Part shown: positions 48,093-58,386 of the stretch, in pieces | How positions within the stretch are numbered: the stretch's first letter is position 1 | Layout: each line of letters starts with the position of its first letter | Source: Thermomonas beijingensis | GTDB lineage: Bacteria > Pseudomonadota > Gammaproteobacteria > Xanthomonadales > Xanthomonadaceae | Length of the DNA stretch: 64,000 nt | Assembly: GCF_020034655.1 (NCBI RefSeq) | Contig: NZ_JAIQDJ010000002.1 | Location: 372,001 to 436,000, forward strand | Direction of reading: 5' to 3' | Notes under the pieces: model-generated | What the model saw: only the letters and a program-made list of their open reading frames with translations | Databases searched by the model: none | What the model was told of the DNA's origin: nothing | Program-made: the position numbers and the translations under genes

Positions 48093-50753
48093 ATGGTCCC
48101 ATCAGGAAGCACGATGCCATTTGCCATTGACAACACCAGCACCGTGCCAGACCCAACATCACCCTCGCGACGGGTGCCCGCGTGGGCGTGGGCATTGCTG
48201 GCATTCTTGCTGGGTATCGGCCTGACGTTGTGGTTGGCCTATGGCGAAAAGCAACGTGATATCCGCGATGCGCGGCATGGGTTCACTGCGGAAACGGTGA
48301 AGATTGCCGGCAGTATCCAAACCCAACTCGAGCAGTGCGAACGCTTGATTCGCGCATTTCAATCGGTGTTCCTAGCATCCGACCAGGTGACTGCTGATGA
48401 ATACGCACGCGCTTATCAAAACATGCAAACCAATACCGAGGTGCGTATTGGTTTGCTGGCATTGGCCTATGCACAGCGGCAGGTGAAGCCAGATGGCGAT
48501 CACTTTCCGACGTTATTGTTTGCACCACAGCCTGGAAACGAAGCCATACGTGGGCTGGACGTGGCCACCCAGCCGATGAATCTTGAGGCTCTGTTGCGCA
48601 GCCGTGACAGCAATCAAGTGGCGATGTCGGCCCCGTTTCGTTTGGTGCAAAGCGGCAACGGCAACAAGCATTCAGATGGCTTTATCTTGCGGTTGCCGGT
48701 GTACGCGGCGGGCCAGGTCCCGACCAGTGTCGACGCACGGCGGCAAGCGCTGGTTGGCTCGATCGGTGCATCATTCCGGATTGATGATTTACTCGGGGCG
48801 GCCATTCCCAGGGATCCGATCGCATTGGCGGATGTCACCATCAATGATCTGACCGATGGCGAGCCTCGAACCTTGTTTGCTCGCCACTTTGATGCCCCGG
48901 CATCGTTGCCTGCGCATGTGGTGAAAGTGCAGTTTGGCGGTCGCTTGTGGAGTGTTACTGCGCATGCGAGGCACGATATTTATGCGGCCGGCAATTGGAA
49001 GACCGTGCTGTGGGTCGGGGGCGTCATCAGCATGTTGCTGGCAGCACTGACGTGGTCGCTGGCCAGCACTCGCGAACGTGCCCTGGTGTTGGGAACCGCG
49101 CTGAGCCAACGGGTTGTCGCCAGTGAGGAACGTTTTCGGCGGCTCAATGAACTATTGCCTTGCTTGGTTTTGCTGATTCGAAAAGATAACGGCGCAATCG
49201 TATACCGCAATGCCGTGGCGCGGGAGCGGCTTGCGGACCGGCTCGAGTTGGCCGGTTTGCCTCTGTCAGAGCCAGTCGCAAAGGATGCTGCTGCATCGCC
49301 AGTTGCCGGCACAATGGCCGGTACTGACATCCAGCTGCAGGCCGCCGACGGCAGCTTGTTTTGGGCCAGCACCTGGATCAGCAGTATAGAAATTGACGGT
49401 ACCCCGATGTGGCTGTTGGTGGCCAGCGATAACACCGTGCAACGCCAGTTGACCGAGAAATTGGGATATCAGGCCAGCCATGACTCGTTGACGCGTTTGT
49501 ACAACCGCCGTGAGTTTGAAGCGCGGGTGCAGACCTTGCTGGCCAGCCCGGCGCGTGACGACGGTGCATTGCTGTTTTTGGATCTGGATCAATTCAAGTT
49601 GATCAATGACACATCCGGTCACCGCGCTGGGGATGAATTGCTGGCGCAGTTGGCCGCGGTGATGCAGGAAAAGTTGCGCCCGGTTGATGTGCTGGCGCGC
49701 TTGGGTGGGGATGAGTTTGGGGTGTTATTGCCAGGCATCATTGAACTTGAATCTGCGGTACAGGCCGCCGAGCGGCTGCGCCGCTGCATTGAGGCCTTCA
49801 TATTCGGTTGGGAGGGGCGCACTTACACCAGCAGTGCGAGTATTGGTGTGGTCATGCTGCGCAATGCGAGCTCGATGCAGGCCTTGTTTACCCATGCCGA
49901 TGCTGCCTGTTACTTGGCCAAGGAAGCCGGCCGTAATCGCATTCATGCCTATGCCGAAGATGATGCCGCCATTACCCACCGGATGAGCGAGATGGAATGG
50001 GCCAACCGGGTGCGTGATGCACTGCGTGATGACCGATTGTTACTGGATTATCAAGAGCTGCATGCGTTGCAAGCAAATGCTATCGGTGGCGTGCACATCG
50101 AGCTGCTACTGCGCTTGCGAGGCGAGGATGGTGGCGTAGTGCTTCCGGGTGCATTTCTGCCCGCAGCCGAGCGCTATGGATTGATGCCGCAGATCGATCG
50201 TTGGGTCGTTGAAACCGCACTGAGTCAGCTGGATCGGCTGCATCCCGATGGCGCAGATTTGGCGAACTGTGCCATCAATTTGTCGGCCGCCAGTTTGGAG
50301 GATGAGGGTCTGTTTGATTGCATTGCCGAGCTTTTGACCGAGCACCGCGTGACACCGCAGCGGGTGACCTTTGAAATCACCGAGACTGTGGCTATGCGTG
50401 ATTTTGCTGCCTCCAGTGTGTTGATTTCGCGCCTGCGCGGCTTGGGCTGCAAAGTGGCACTGGATGATTTCGGTGCAGGCATGTCCTCGTTCGGGTATTT
50501 GAAAAATCTGGAACTTGATGTGGTGAAAATCGACGGCAGTTTCGTGCAGAATCTGGCCGGGGATGCGATGTCGCAATCCATCGTGCGTGCGGTGACGGAA
50601 ATTGGTCACCTGCAAGGTTTGCAAGTGGTAGCCGAATGGGTGTCATCACCGCAGCTGTTGGCCATGCTGGCCGCGATGCAGGTCGACTACGCGCAAGGCT
50701 TCGCCTTGCACCATCCGCAGCGCGTGTGCTTCCAGCGTAATGGCAATGATTGA
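48093..50753 (+). CDS. CHASE-GGDEF-EAL cyclic-di-GMP enzyme
   Basis: An 886-residue membrane protein. A periplasmic CHASE sensor domain lies between two membrane segments (about 29-49 and 300-320), followed by a PAS-like linker, a diguanylate cyclase domain with intact GGDEF (RLGGDEFG) and an RxxD inhibitory site exactly five residues before it (RPVD), and a C-terminal phosphodiesterase domain with ELL in place of EAL, keeping the catalytic Glu, plus FEITET, DDFGAG and KIDGSF. Both activities look possible. I chose the ATG at 48093, with AGGAG six bases upstream, over a TTG at 48072. The stop lies inside the start of the nucleotidase gene. Confidence 0.91.
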   Translation: MVPSGSTMPFAIDNTSTVPDPTSPSRRVPAWAWALLAFLLGIGLTLWLAYGEKQRDIRDARHGFTAETVKIAGSIQTQLEQCERLIRAFQSVFLASDQVTADEYARAYQNMQTNTEVRIGLLALAYAQRQVKPDGDHFPTLLFAPQPGNEAIRGLDVATQPMNLEALLRSRDSNQVAMSAPFRLVQSGNGNKHSDGFILRLPVYAAGQVPTSVDARRQALVGSIGASFRIDDLLGAAIPRDPIALADVTINDLTDGEPRTLFARHFDAPASLPAHVVKVQFGGRLWSVTAHARHDIYAAGNWKTVLWVGGVISMLLAALTWSLASTRERALVLGTALSQRVVASEERFRRLNELLPCLVLLIRKDNGAIVYRNAVARERLADRLELAGLPLSEPVAKDAAASPVAGTMAGTDIQLQAADGSLFWASTWISSIEIDGTPMWLLVASDNTVQRQLTEKLGYQASHDSLTRLYNRREFEARVQTLLASPARDDGALLFLDLDQFKLINDTSGHRAGDELLAQLAAVMQEKLRPVDVLARLGGDEFGVLLPGIIELESAVQAAERLRRCIEAFIFGWEGRTYTSSASIGVVMLRNASSMQALFTHADAACYLAKEAGRNRIHAYAEDDAAITHRMSEMEWANRVRDALRDDRLLLDYQELHALQANAIGGVHIELLLRLRGEDGGVVLPGAFLPAAERYGLMPQIDRWVVETALSQLDRLHPDGADLANCAINLSAASLEDEGLFDCIAELLTEHRVTPQRVTFEITETVAMRDFAASSVLISRLRGLGCKVALDDFGAGMSSFGYLKNLELDVVKIDGSFVQNLAGDAMSQSIVRAVTEIGHLQGLQVVAEWVSSPQLLAMLAAMQVDYAQGFALHHPQRVCFQRNGND

Positions 50754-51669
50754 TTCGCCCGCGCGTGCTGCGGTTGCAATGCCGCTGGTGGTGGCGATTA
50801 CCGCTCGGGCATTGTTTCACATGGAAGACAGTCATGCTTTGTTCGAGCGTGAAGGTATTCAAGCCTTTGCCGATTTCCAGCGCCAGCGTGAAGATGACGT
50901 GCTGCCGCCTGGTATCGCATTCCCGTTGGTGCGCAAGTTGTTGGCACTCAACCAGGGGGCCACCGTGGATGCGCCGCGAGTTGAGGTGATCTTGCTATCA
51001 CGCAACTCCTCGGATACCGGCCTGCGCGTGTTCAATTCGATCCAGCATCATGGCTTGGATATTCGGCGCGCCACCTTCACAGCTGGTGCTCCGGTGTGGC
51101 CCTATATCAAGCCGTTTGGTGCGCAGCTGTTCTTGTCGGCCAATCCAGAATCGGTACGTGCGGCGTTGGCGGCAGGTGTCGCAGCGGCCACTATTTTGCC
51201 GGAGCGTGCCAGTGAGCCGCGCCAGCGCCAATTGCGCATCGCCTTCGATGGCGATGCGGTGATTTTTGGTGATGAAAGTGAGCGTGTATCACGCGAGCAA
51301 GGCTTGGAAGCGTTTGGACGACACGAGCGCGCATTGGCGCATGAACCACTGTCGGGTGGACCGTTCCGTGGGTTTTTGGCCGCATTGCACGGGCTGCAAG
51401 CAGCGTTTCCGGTGGGTGAGGATTCACCCATACGCACCGCCTTGGTCACTGCGCGTTCGGCACCCGCGCATGAGCGCGTGATTCGCACCTTGCGCGAGTG
51501 GAATGTGCGGTTGGATGAAGCCTTGTTTCTGGGTGGGCGCGATAAAGGCCCGTTCCTGGAAGCGTTTGGCGCCGATATTTTTTTCGATGACTCACCTCAT
51601 AACATCGATTCGGCACGTCGGCATGTCGCTGCTGGCCACGTTCCGCACGGGGTGGCCAACGCCGATTGA
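50740..51669 (+). CDS. Cytosolic 5'-nucleotidase (NT5C1-like)
   Basis: A 309-residue nucleotidase of the family related to vertebrate cytosolic 5'-nucleotidase I, which dephosphorylates AMP, GMP or IMP. The aspartate pair for metal and phosphate transfer is in LRIAFDGDAVIFGDESE, and GADIFFDDSPHNID near the end is the last HAD-like motif. It overlaps the cyclic-di-GMP gene by 14 bases, so it is likely coupled. The ATG at 50740 or 50746 could start it. Processing of GMP produced from c-di-GMP is a possible reason for the pairing, by inference. Confidence 0.85.
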   Translation: MAMIDSPARAAVAMPLVVAITARALFHMEDSHALFEREGIQAFADFQRQREDDVLPPGIAFPLVRKLLALNQGATVDAPRVEVILLSRNSSDTGLRVFNSIQHHGLDIRRATFTAGAPVWPYIKPFGAQLFLSANPESVRAALAAGVAAATILPERASEPRQRQLRIAFDGDAVIFGDESERVSREQGLEAFGRHERALAHEPLSGGPFRGFLAALHGLQAAFPVGEDSPIRTALVTARSAPAHERVIRTLREWNVRLDEALFLGGRDKGPFLEAFGADIFFDDSPHNIDSARRHVAAGHVPHGVANAD

Positions 51670-51686
51670 ACGCGGTGTTGCAATGC

Positions 51687-52229
51687 TTATAGGGGCAAAC
51701 GCAAGCCGTCCAATTTCCACGCCAAACCGTGCCGATGAAATTCGAAGATCACTGGCTGCCCCTCGGCATTTTGTACGGTGGCGGTGAGCAGGCTTGTGGA
51801 TTCGAAATGGGTGACGGCTGTCTTCAATGGATCATTGGGGGGGGCCTTGCCGGACGTCGAGATAGGCGTACTTCTGGCCAATGAGCTGCCCTGCAGCAGC
51901 ACGGCAAACCCTTGTGGCGAGGTCATGGCATCAATCGCCGGTTTGGCTAGCATGACGGTGACTTCTCCCACGTTGCGCGCGCTCTGCGTATTGCCGGTAC
52001 GGGCGAGAATGCTTTGTGCGATTTTCTGTTGCAGCTGCGGGCGCACGCTTTCGCGCAGGCTGTCGAAATCGACAAAACGCCAAAGTTCCTGAGTCTGACC
52101 GCGGGCTACCAGATCGCGGATGCTGTGGATGGCAAGGAAAGGGCCGGCAGCCACATAGCCCAACACGGCAAGTAGCAGGAGCAGGAGCGGGCTGGCCAGC
52201 AACCAGCGGATGCGAGAAGTGAGTTTCAT
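51687..52229 (-). CDS. DUF2939 family protein
   Basis: A 180-residue protein with one N-terminal membrane anchor (about residues 10-30), then a domain of unknown function with GPFLAIHSIRDLVARGQTQELWRFVDFDSLRESV, the usual mark of DUF2939. It is presumably periplasmic. The ATG at 52229 follows AGGA by seven bases. It lies downstream of a terminator for the DUF4785 gene, so it is probably a separate unit, and converges with the 5'-nucleotidase gene. Confidence 0.78.
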   Translation of the reverse strand: MKLTSRIRWLLASPLLLLLLAVLGYVAAGPFLAIHSIRDLVARGQTQELWRFVDFDSLRESVRPQLQQKIAQSILARTGNTQSARNVGEVTVMLAKPAIDAMTSPQGFAVLLQGSSLARSTPISTSGKAPPNDPLKTAVTHFESTSLLTATVQNAEGQPVIFEFHRHGLAWKLDGLRLPL

Positions 52230-52243
52230 GTGTGCATCCTGCA

Positions 52244-52275
52244 AAAATGCAGACGGCCGGGCAAGCCCGGCCGTC
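52244..52275 (-). terminator. Terminator after the DUF4785 gene
   Basis: GACGGCCGGG (52252-52261) pairs with CCCGGCCGTC (52266-52275) around CAAG. On the minus strand it is followed by TGCATTTTTGC. It ends the two-gene hydrolase-DUF4785 unit. Confidence 0.75.
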
Positions 52276-52294
52276 GCCTCAACCTGTACGCCAA

Positions 52295-53473
52295 TCAGAA
52301 ACGTGCCGCGTGCGCACGAATTTCCAGCGGTGCCATCCGGCTTTGGTCATGCAACTCCAACTGCTGCAGTTCATACGGTGCGCCATAGCCGCTGGGCAGA
52401 TGCGCTTTGGAGAATGGAAGTTGCAGCGTGTGCTGGCCGGGCTGCATCCATGCCGCCGCATGGGCCTCACTCACCGCCCGTAGCTGGCCATCGGGTGCAG
52501 TTGCGTACAAGGTGCCCCTGGCTTCGTAACGCCCTGCAGATGCCGCTTGCACCGGCAGGCTGACGTGCAAGTCCGCAGACTGGGCAACGCTGCCATTGAA
52601 GCGTGCGGTCGGTTGGCCTACCGCAAATGCGGTGCGCACATCGCGCGGGGTGTCGCCCAGCATGCCGAACACTTGCAGCTCCCAAAGCCCCGCCACACGG
52701 TTGTTGCGCAGTGCTGGTGTGAATATCGCTTCCAAGCTGCCATCGGTGGCACGCTGCACCTTGACGGGCGCATTGCTGCCATCAGGTGCTACCAGCAAGG
52801 CCTGCGCCTGCAAGGGCAGAGCCTGTGCAGCACGACTGGCGACAATGCTTACGCGCATGGTTTGGCCGGCCAACACCGCATTTCGATTGGCTTGCGCGTT
52901 CAAGACGATATCGCTGGTCGGCTCGAACACATGCACCACGTAGTTGCCGCGGGCATTGGTGGCGCGTAGCTGGACGTGCCCGGCACCGCTGCCTGCGCCC
53001 AGCCGCAGCACTTGCGTGCCATTGCTGACCGGCATGCCGGCTTGTTGCAGGCTTTGCGCATCGGCCAGTTGTGCGATGGCAATGGAGCGACGACCGGCCG
53101 TAAACGACAGTGCATCTGCTGGCAAAGGGGCTGCGCCTTGCGCCGGGCTGATGCGAATCAGTGCGCCGGCGGTGGTCATCGGCAAGTCCACACCTTTGGC
53201 CAAGGTTGCAGCATCCACCGTTTGCCAATATTCACGACTATCGGCGGCCAGTGGCGCTGGCTGTGTCAATGCAGCAGTGGGATCCAAGGCCCAGGCAAAA
53301 GTCACCGGCTTACGCTCGATGACGCCTTTCGGTGCCGGCTGGGTACTCAACAGGGTGGGAACTTGGTCGCTGGTGGTTGCTGGCAGCAAGCGTTGCGCGG
53401 CGTGGGCGGCTTGGGCCATGCCCAGTACGAGGACGCAGGACAGGCCAAGGCGAGAGATATTCAAGGTGTGCAT
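52295..53473 (-). CDS. Exported DUF4785 family protein
   Basis: A 392-residue protein with a clear signal peptide (cut after AAHAA, about residue 26) and no membrane segment, so periplasmic or secreted. The middle and C-terminal parts resemble repeated beta-sandwich modules, for example GNYVVHVFEPTSDIVLNAQ and the RYEARGTLYATAPDG stretch. I recognise it as DUF4785, which has no established function. It follows the exported alpha/beta hydrolase by 12 bases and shares its transcript, so the two may act together outside the cytoplasm. Confidence 0.8.
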   Translation of the reverse strand: MHTLNISRLGLSCVLVLGMAQAAHAAQRLLPATTSDQVPTLLSTQPAPKGVIERKPVTFAWALDPTAALTQPAPLAADSREYWQTVDAATLAKGVDLPMTTAGALIRISPAQGAAPLPADALSFTAGRRSIAIAQLADAQSLQQAGMPVSNGTQVLRLGAGSGAGHVQLRATNARGNYVVHVFEPTSDIVLNAQANRNAVLAGQTMRVSIVASRAAQALPLQAQALLVAPDGSNAPVKVQRATDGSLEAIFTPALRNNRVAGLWELQVFGMLGDTPRDVRTAFAVGQPTARFNGSVAQSADLHVSLPVQAASAGRYEARGTLYATAPDGQLRAVSEAHAAAWMQPGQHTLQLPFSKAHLPSGYGAPYELQQLELHDQSRMAPLEIRAHAARF

Positions 53474-53485
53474 GGTGGTCTGGCC

Positions 53486-54358
53486 TCACTTCATGTCGTT
53501 GCGCAGGACGGTGTCGAGGCCAAAGCAGGCGCGCCGGCTTTGGTTATGGCTCAGCGGCTCTTGGCCTGCCATCTTCGATTTGTCCTTGAACCAGACCGCG
53601 CCGGCGGCCGATTGGCTGCTGCAATTGAGGAAGCCATCGGAACAGCTATCCAGCCACCATTGCGTGGTTTCCAAACCTAGGTTTTCCGCATATCCGCCGC
53701 AGTAGCTATCGCTATCCCATACGGCAGTTTCCACGTCGGTACCGACGACTGCGCGGAACAGCTTGGGCAGTGATGGCCGTCCGGAGGTGCCATACAGGTT
53801 GTTGGCGTTGTAGCTGGCCATCCAGCTGACTTGCTGTTGGCGTACCGCATCCGACTTATAGCCCAATAGCCAGCCCAGTGAAGTTTCAAATACATTGCCG
53901 TTCAGCACGGCATCGGCCAACGGCGTACCGGCAGAGGAGGGTGCCAATGCGTCTACCCGCACGATCTTGTTGATGATGTTGGGGTAGCGACTGTCATAGG
54001 TTGGGTTGGACATCACCCAGCGCATGACGTTGCCGCCATTGGAATGGGTGATGATGATCAGGCGGGTGATGCTTTTGCTTTGAATGAAATTGGTGAGCTG
54101 GTCGGCCAAGCACCCCGCAGCACGGCTATCCCACATGTATTGATTGAAATCGCAGTTGACCACCACGTAATTGGATGGATTGGCCAAGCCGCCGCGGACA
54201 TTATTGACCATGGCGGGTTGCCAATAGTCTTGATAGGCATTGGTTTGCTTGCCGGTGCCGTGGACAAAGGCAACGCCGGTGACATCGGCGGCATAAGCGG
54301 TGGTGGCAGTGAATGCGGCGGCGCAAGATAACAGCGCGGCCAAGGCGACTTTACGCAT
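53486..54358 (-). CDS. Exported alpha/beta-fold hydrolase (lipase/esterase-like)
   Basis: A 290-residue protein with a signal peptide ending ATTAYA (about residue 23). The nucleophile elbow is THSNGGN (Ser near residue 107), and an early oxyanion loop FVHGTG follows the first strand; Asp in RVDALAPS and His in LSHNQS are possible triad members. At least five Cys in the mature part could form disulfides, fitting a secreted enzyme. GGGGAGA precedes the ATG. The substrate cannot be told from sequence; lipase, esterase or depolymerase are all open. It is the first gene of a unit with DUF4785. Confidence 0.82.
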   Translation of the reverse strand: MRKVALAALLSCAAAFTATTAYAADVTGVAFVHGTGKQTNAYQDYWQPAMVNNVRGGLANPSNYVVVNCDFNQYMWDSRAAGCLADQLTNFIQSKSITRLIIITHSNGGNVMRWVMSNPTYDSRYPNIINKIVRVDALAPSSAGTPLADAVLNGNVFETSLGWLLGYKSDAVRQQQVSWMASYNANNLYGTSGRPSLPKLFRAVVGTDVETAVWDSDSYCGGYAENLGLETTQWWLDSCSDGFLNCSSQSAAGAVWFKDKSKMAGQEPLSHNQSRRACFGLDTVLRNDMK

Positions 54359-54523
54359 GGACTCTCCCCAAAGGATGCCGCGTGGCCTGCGGCGGGCTTT
54401 GTCAACAACCCCGACAGCACCCCCGTACTGTCCGGTACGGCGAGCATACGCATCGGTATGGCAAAGTCATGCCGCACTGCGGCATCGGTCACAGTTTTGA
54501 GGCTGACTGGGGATTCTCGAGGC

Positions 54524-55969
54524 TTACGCCAGCTCGCGGGCGCGCTGTTGGCCCCAATCTTCCAGCTGATCCAGCAGCACTTGTTTGCGGCCATCGCCCA
54601 CATAGGTGGCGCGCAGTTCGCTGATTTGTGCGAAGAACTGCTCCAGTGTCAGCTCGGACTGGCCGGCATCCGTCAGCAGGCGTTGGCGGCGGTAGCTGTC
54701 CCACTGTGCCTGTTCGGACGGCAGCAGGCTGTCTGGCCAGTTGCGGGCGCGATAGCGCAACAACAACGCGGACAGGCGGGTGTCGCGGAATGCGAACTGT
54801 GCTTTTGCCAGCAGTTGCGGCGGGGTGCCGCGGACTTGCGCGCACAGTTTTTTGTCGGCATCACAGATGAAGCCATCGTACAGCGCAGCATCGGCATCCA
54901 CTGGCGTCGCCGGACGGTCACGTGCGAACACCAAGCGCATTTTTTCGGCGATGGCAGGGCCGTGCATACGCAGCCGATCGGCGCGTTGCTGCACGATCTC
55001 GGGGCTGATTCCAAGGCGCGTGAAATCGTTCTGGCGCAGGTGTTCCCAGCGCACCAGTGCCGGGCATTTGTTGGTATGAATTTCTTTCAGCGCAACCCGC
55101 GTTTCACCTTCGGGCAAATCGGATTGGCGAATGTACAGACGCTCGGCGATGGCGTCGGCATCCAAGCTCAGCAGCGGTTCGGGATCGGTATCCAAATCCA
55201 CGGCAATAAAGCGCGATGGAATCGACGGGTGCTGCGCCAACGGCAATACCGGCGCGGCGCACAGGCGCACTGCCGGGTAGCGCTGTGAAATATGCAGCAG
55301 TGGTGTCATCGCAATGGGGTCCAGCAAGGATGCGGCAAAGCGTTTGTCGCGCAGGCGCAGTGCGTAGTCCCAGAGTTTGGGCTGATGCCGGCGAAACAGG
55401 CGGGCAAGGCCGATCAATGCACGCACATCGCTCAGTGCTTCGTGCGCGATGCCTTCACGCAGGCCGTTGTCTTCGGCCAGATGCTCCAGTTTGAAGCTGG
55501 TGCCTTGGCCATCCTCACGCTGCCGCCACACGATGCCATCGGGGCGTAGTGCATGCATCAGGCGCAGTGCATCCAGCAAATCCCAACGCGAGTTGCCGGC
55601 GCGCCATTCGCGCTCATACGGGTCATGAAAATTGCGATACAGGCCATAGCGCACGAACTCATCATCAAAGCGCAATGAGTTGTAGCCGGCGCTGCAGGTG
55701 TCCGGGCAGCCCATGGCATCCAATATGCGAGCGAACGCAGCGGCCTCGTTGACCCCATCCCGCAATGCGGCTTGCGGAGTGATGCCGGTGATCAGCGTGG
55801 CGATCGGTGCGGGCAGCAGGTCATTGGCGGGCTGCACGAAGAAGCTGATGGGCTCGCCGATTGGCTGCAACTGCGCGTCGGTGCGGATCGCGGCAAATTG
55901 CGCGATGCGGGTTCGGCGTGGGTCGGCACCGAAGGTTTCCAGGTCGTAAAACAGAAACGAGGCGGACAT
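54524..55969 (-). CDS. sbcB: Exodeoxyribonuclease I
   Basis: A 3'-5' single-strand DNA exonuclease used in recombination and mismatch repair. The 481 residues have the DEDD catalytic set in FYDLETFGADPRRTRIAQFAA (residues about 6-26), YNSLRFDDEF (about 95) and HEALSDVRA (about 180), followed by the SH3-like and C-terminal helical domains of the ExoI family. It begins eight bases after the TonB-like gene and shares its strand, probably one transcript. No strong terminator follows. Confidence 0.93.
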   Translation of the reverse strand: MSASFLFYDLETFGADPRRTRIAQFAAIRTDAQLQPIGEPISFFVQPANDLLPAPIATLITGITPQAALRDGVNEAAAFARILDAMGCPDTCSAGYNSLRFDDEFVRYGLYRNFHDPYEREWRAGNSRWDLLDALRLMHALRPDGIVWRQREDGQGTSFKLEHLAEDNGLREGIAHEALSDVRALIGLARLFRRHQPKLWDYALRLRDKRFAASLLDPIAMTPLLHISQRYPAVRLCAAPVLPLAQHPSIPSRFIAVDLDTDPEPLLSLDADAIAERLYIRQSDLPEGETRVALKEIHTNKCPALVRWEHLRQNDFTRLGISPEIVQQRADRLRMHGPAIAEKMRLVFARDRPATPVDADAALYDGFICDADKKLCAQVRGTPPQLLAKAQFAFRDTRLSALLLRYRARNWPDSLLPSEQAQWDSYRRQRLLTDAGQSELTLEQFFAQISELRATYVGDGRKQVLLDQLEDWGQQRARELA

Positions 55970-55977
55970 CCTTGCGC

Positions 55978-57991
<2,014 letters not shown>

Positions 57992-58158
57992 GACGGCTTG
58001 CGTTGCGGGTGCCGATGCTGGCCTGAGTCGCTTGCGTATTGGCGGCACCTCGGCCGTGGCCACCTCATCGGCAATGACGATGAAGCAGGCCGGCGTGGTG
58101 AGCAATGTTCAGGCGTTGGGAGCCTTCTATTTGCTTGTTATCGCAAATTTCGGGTAAC
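57992..58158. other. Non-coding stretch after serS
   Basis: About 165 bases between the serS stop and the terminator. Short open frames on both strands are not supported by ribosome sites or by recognisable protein sequence. I see no RNA fold or repeat here beyond the terminator that follows. Confidence 0.5.
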
Positions 58159-58186
58159 AAAAAACCCCGCCATGGCGGGGTGTTTT
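58159..58186. terminator. Bidirectional terminator between serS and tRNA-Leu
   Basis: The perfect palindrome CCCCGCCATGGCGGGG (58165-58180) is flanked by a run of A on the left and TGTTTT on the right. On the minus strand it gives a stem followed by six T, right after the tRNA-Leu gene; on the plus strand it can end the serS message. Confidence 0.85.
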
Positions 58187-58196
58187 GTATTCAACC

Positions 58197-58283
58197 TGGT
58201 GCCCGGAAGAGGACTCGAACCTCCACGAAGTTGCCCCCGCTAGCACCTGAAGCTAGTGCGTCTACCAATTCCGCCATCCGGGC
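58197..58283 (-). tRNA. tRNA-Leu (anticodon CAG)
   Basis: An 87-base class II tRNA on the minus strand: acceptor GCCCGGA/TCCGGGC, anticodon stem CTAGC/GCTAG with loop TTCAGGT (anticodon CAG), a long variable arm, T loop TTCGAGT and encoded CCA. It is convergent with serS. Confidence 0.96.
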
Positions 58284-58386
58284 CGGTTGAAGCCGCGCAT
58301 TTTCCAGTGATCGGCCATGACTGTCAATAGGGGTGTTGTGCTGGCATGGAAAAGATCGAGTTCATCGCAGGCTGTACTATCAGAAG

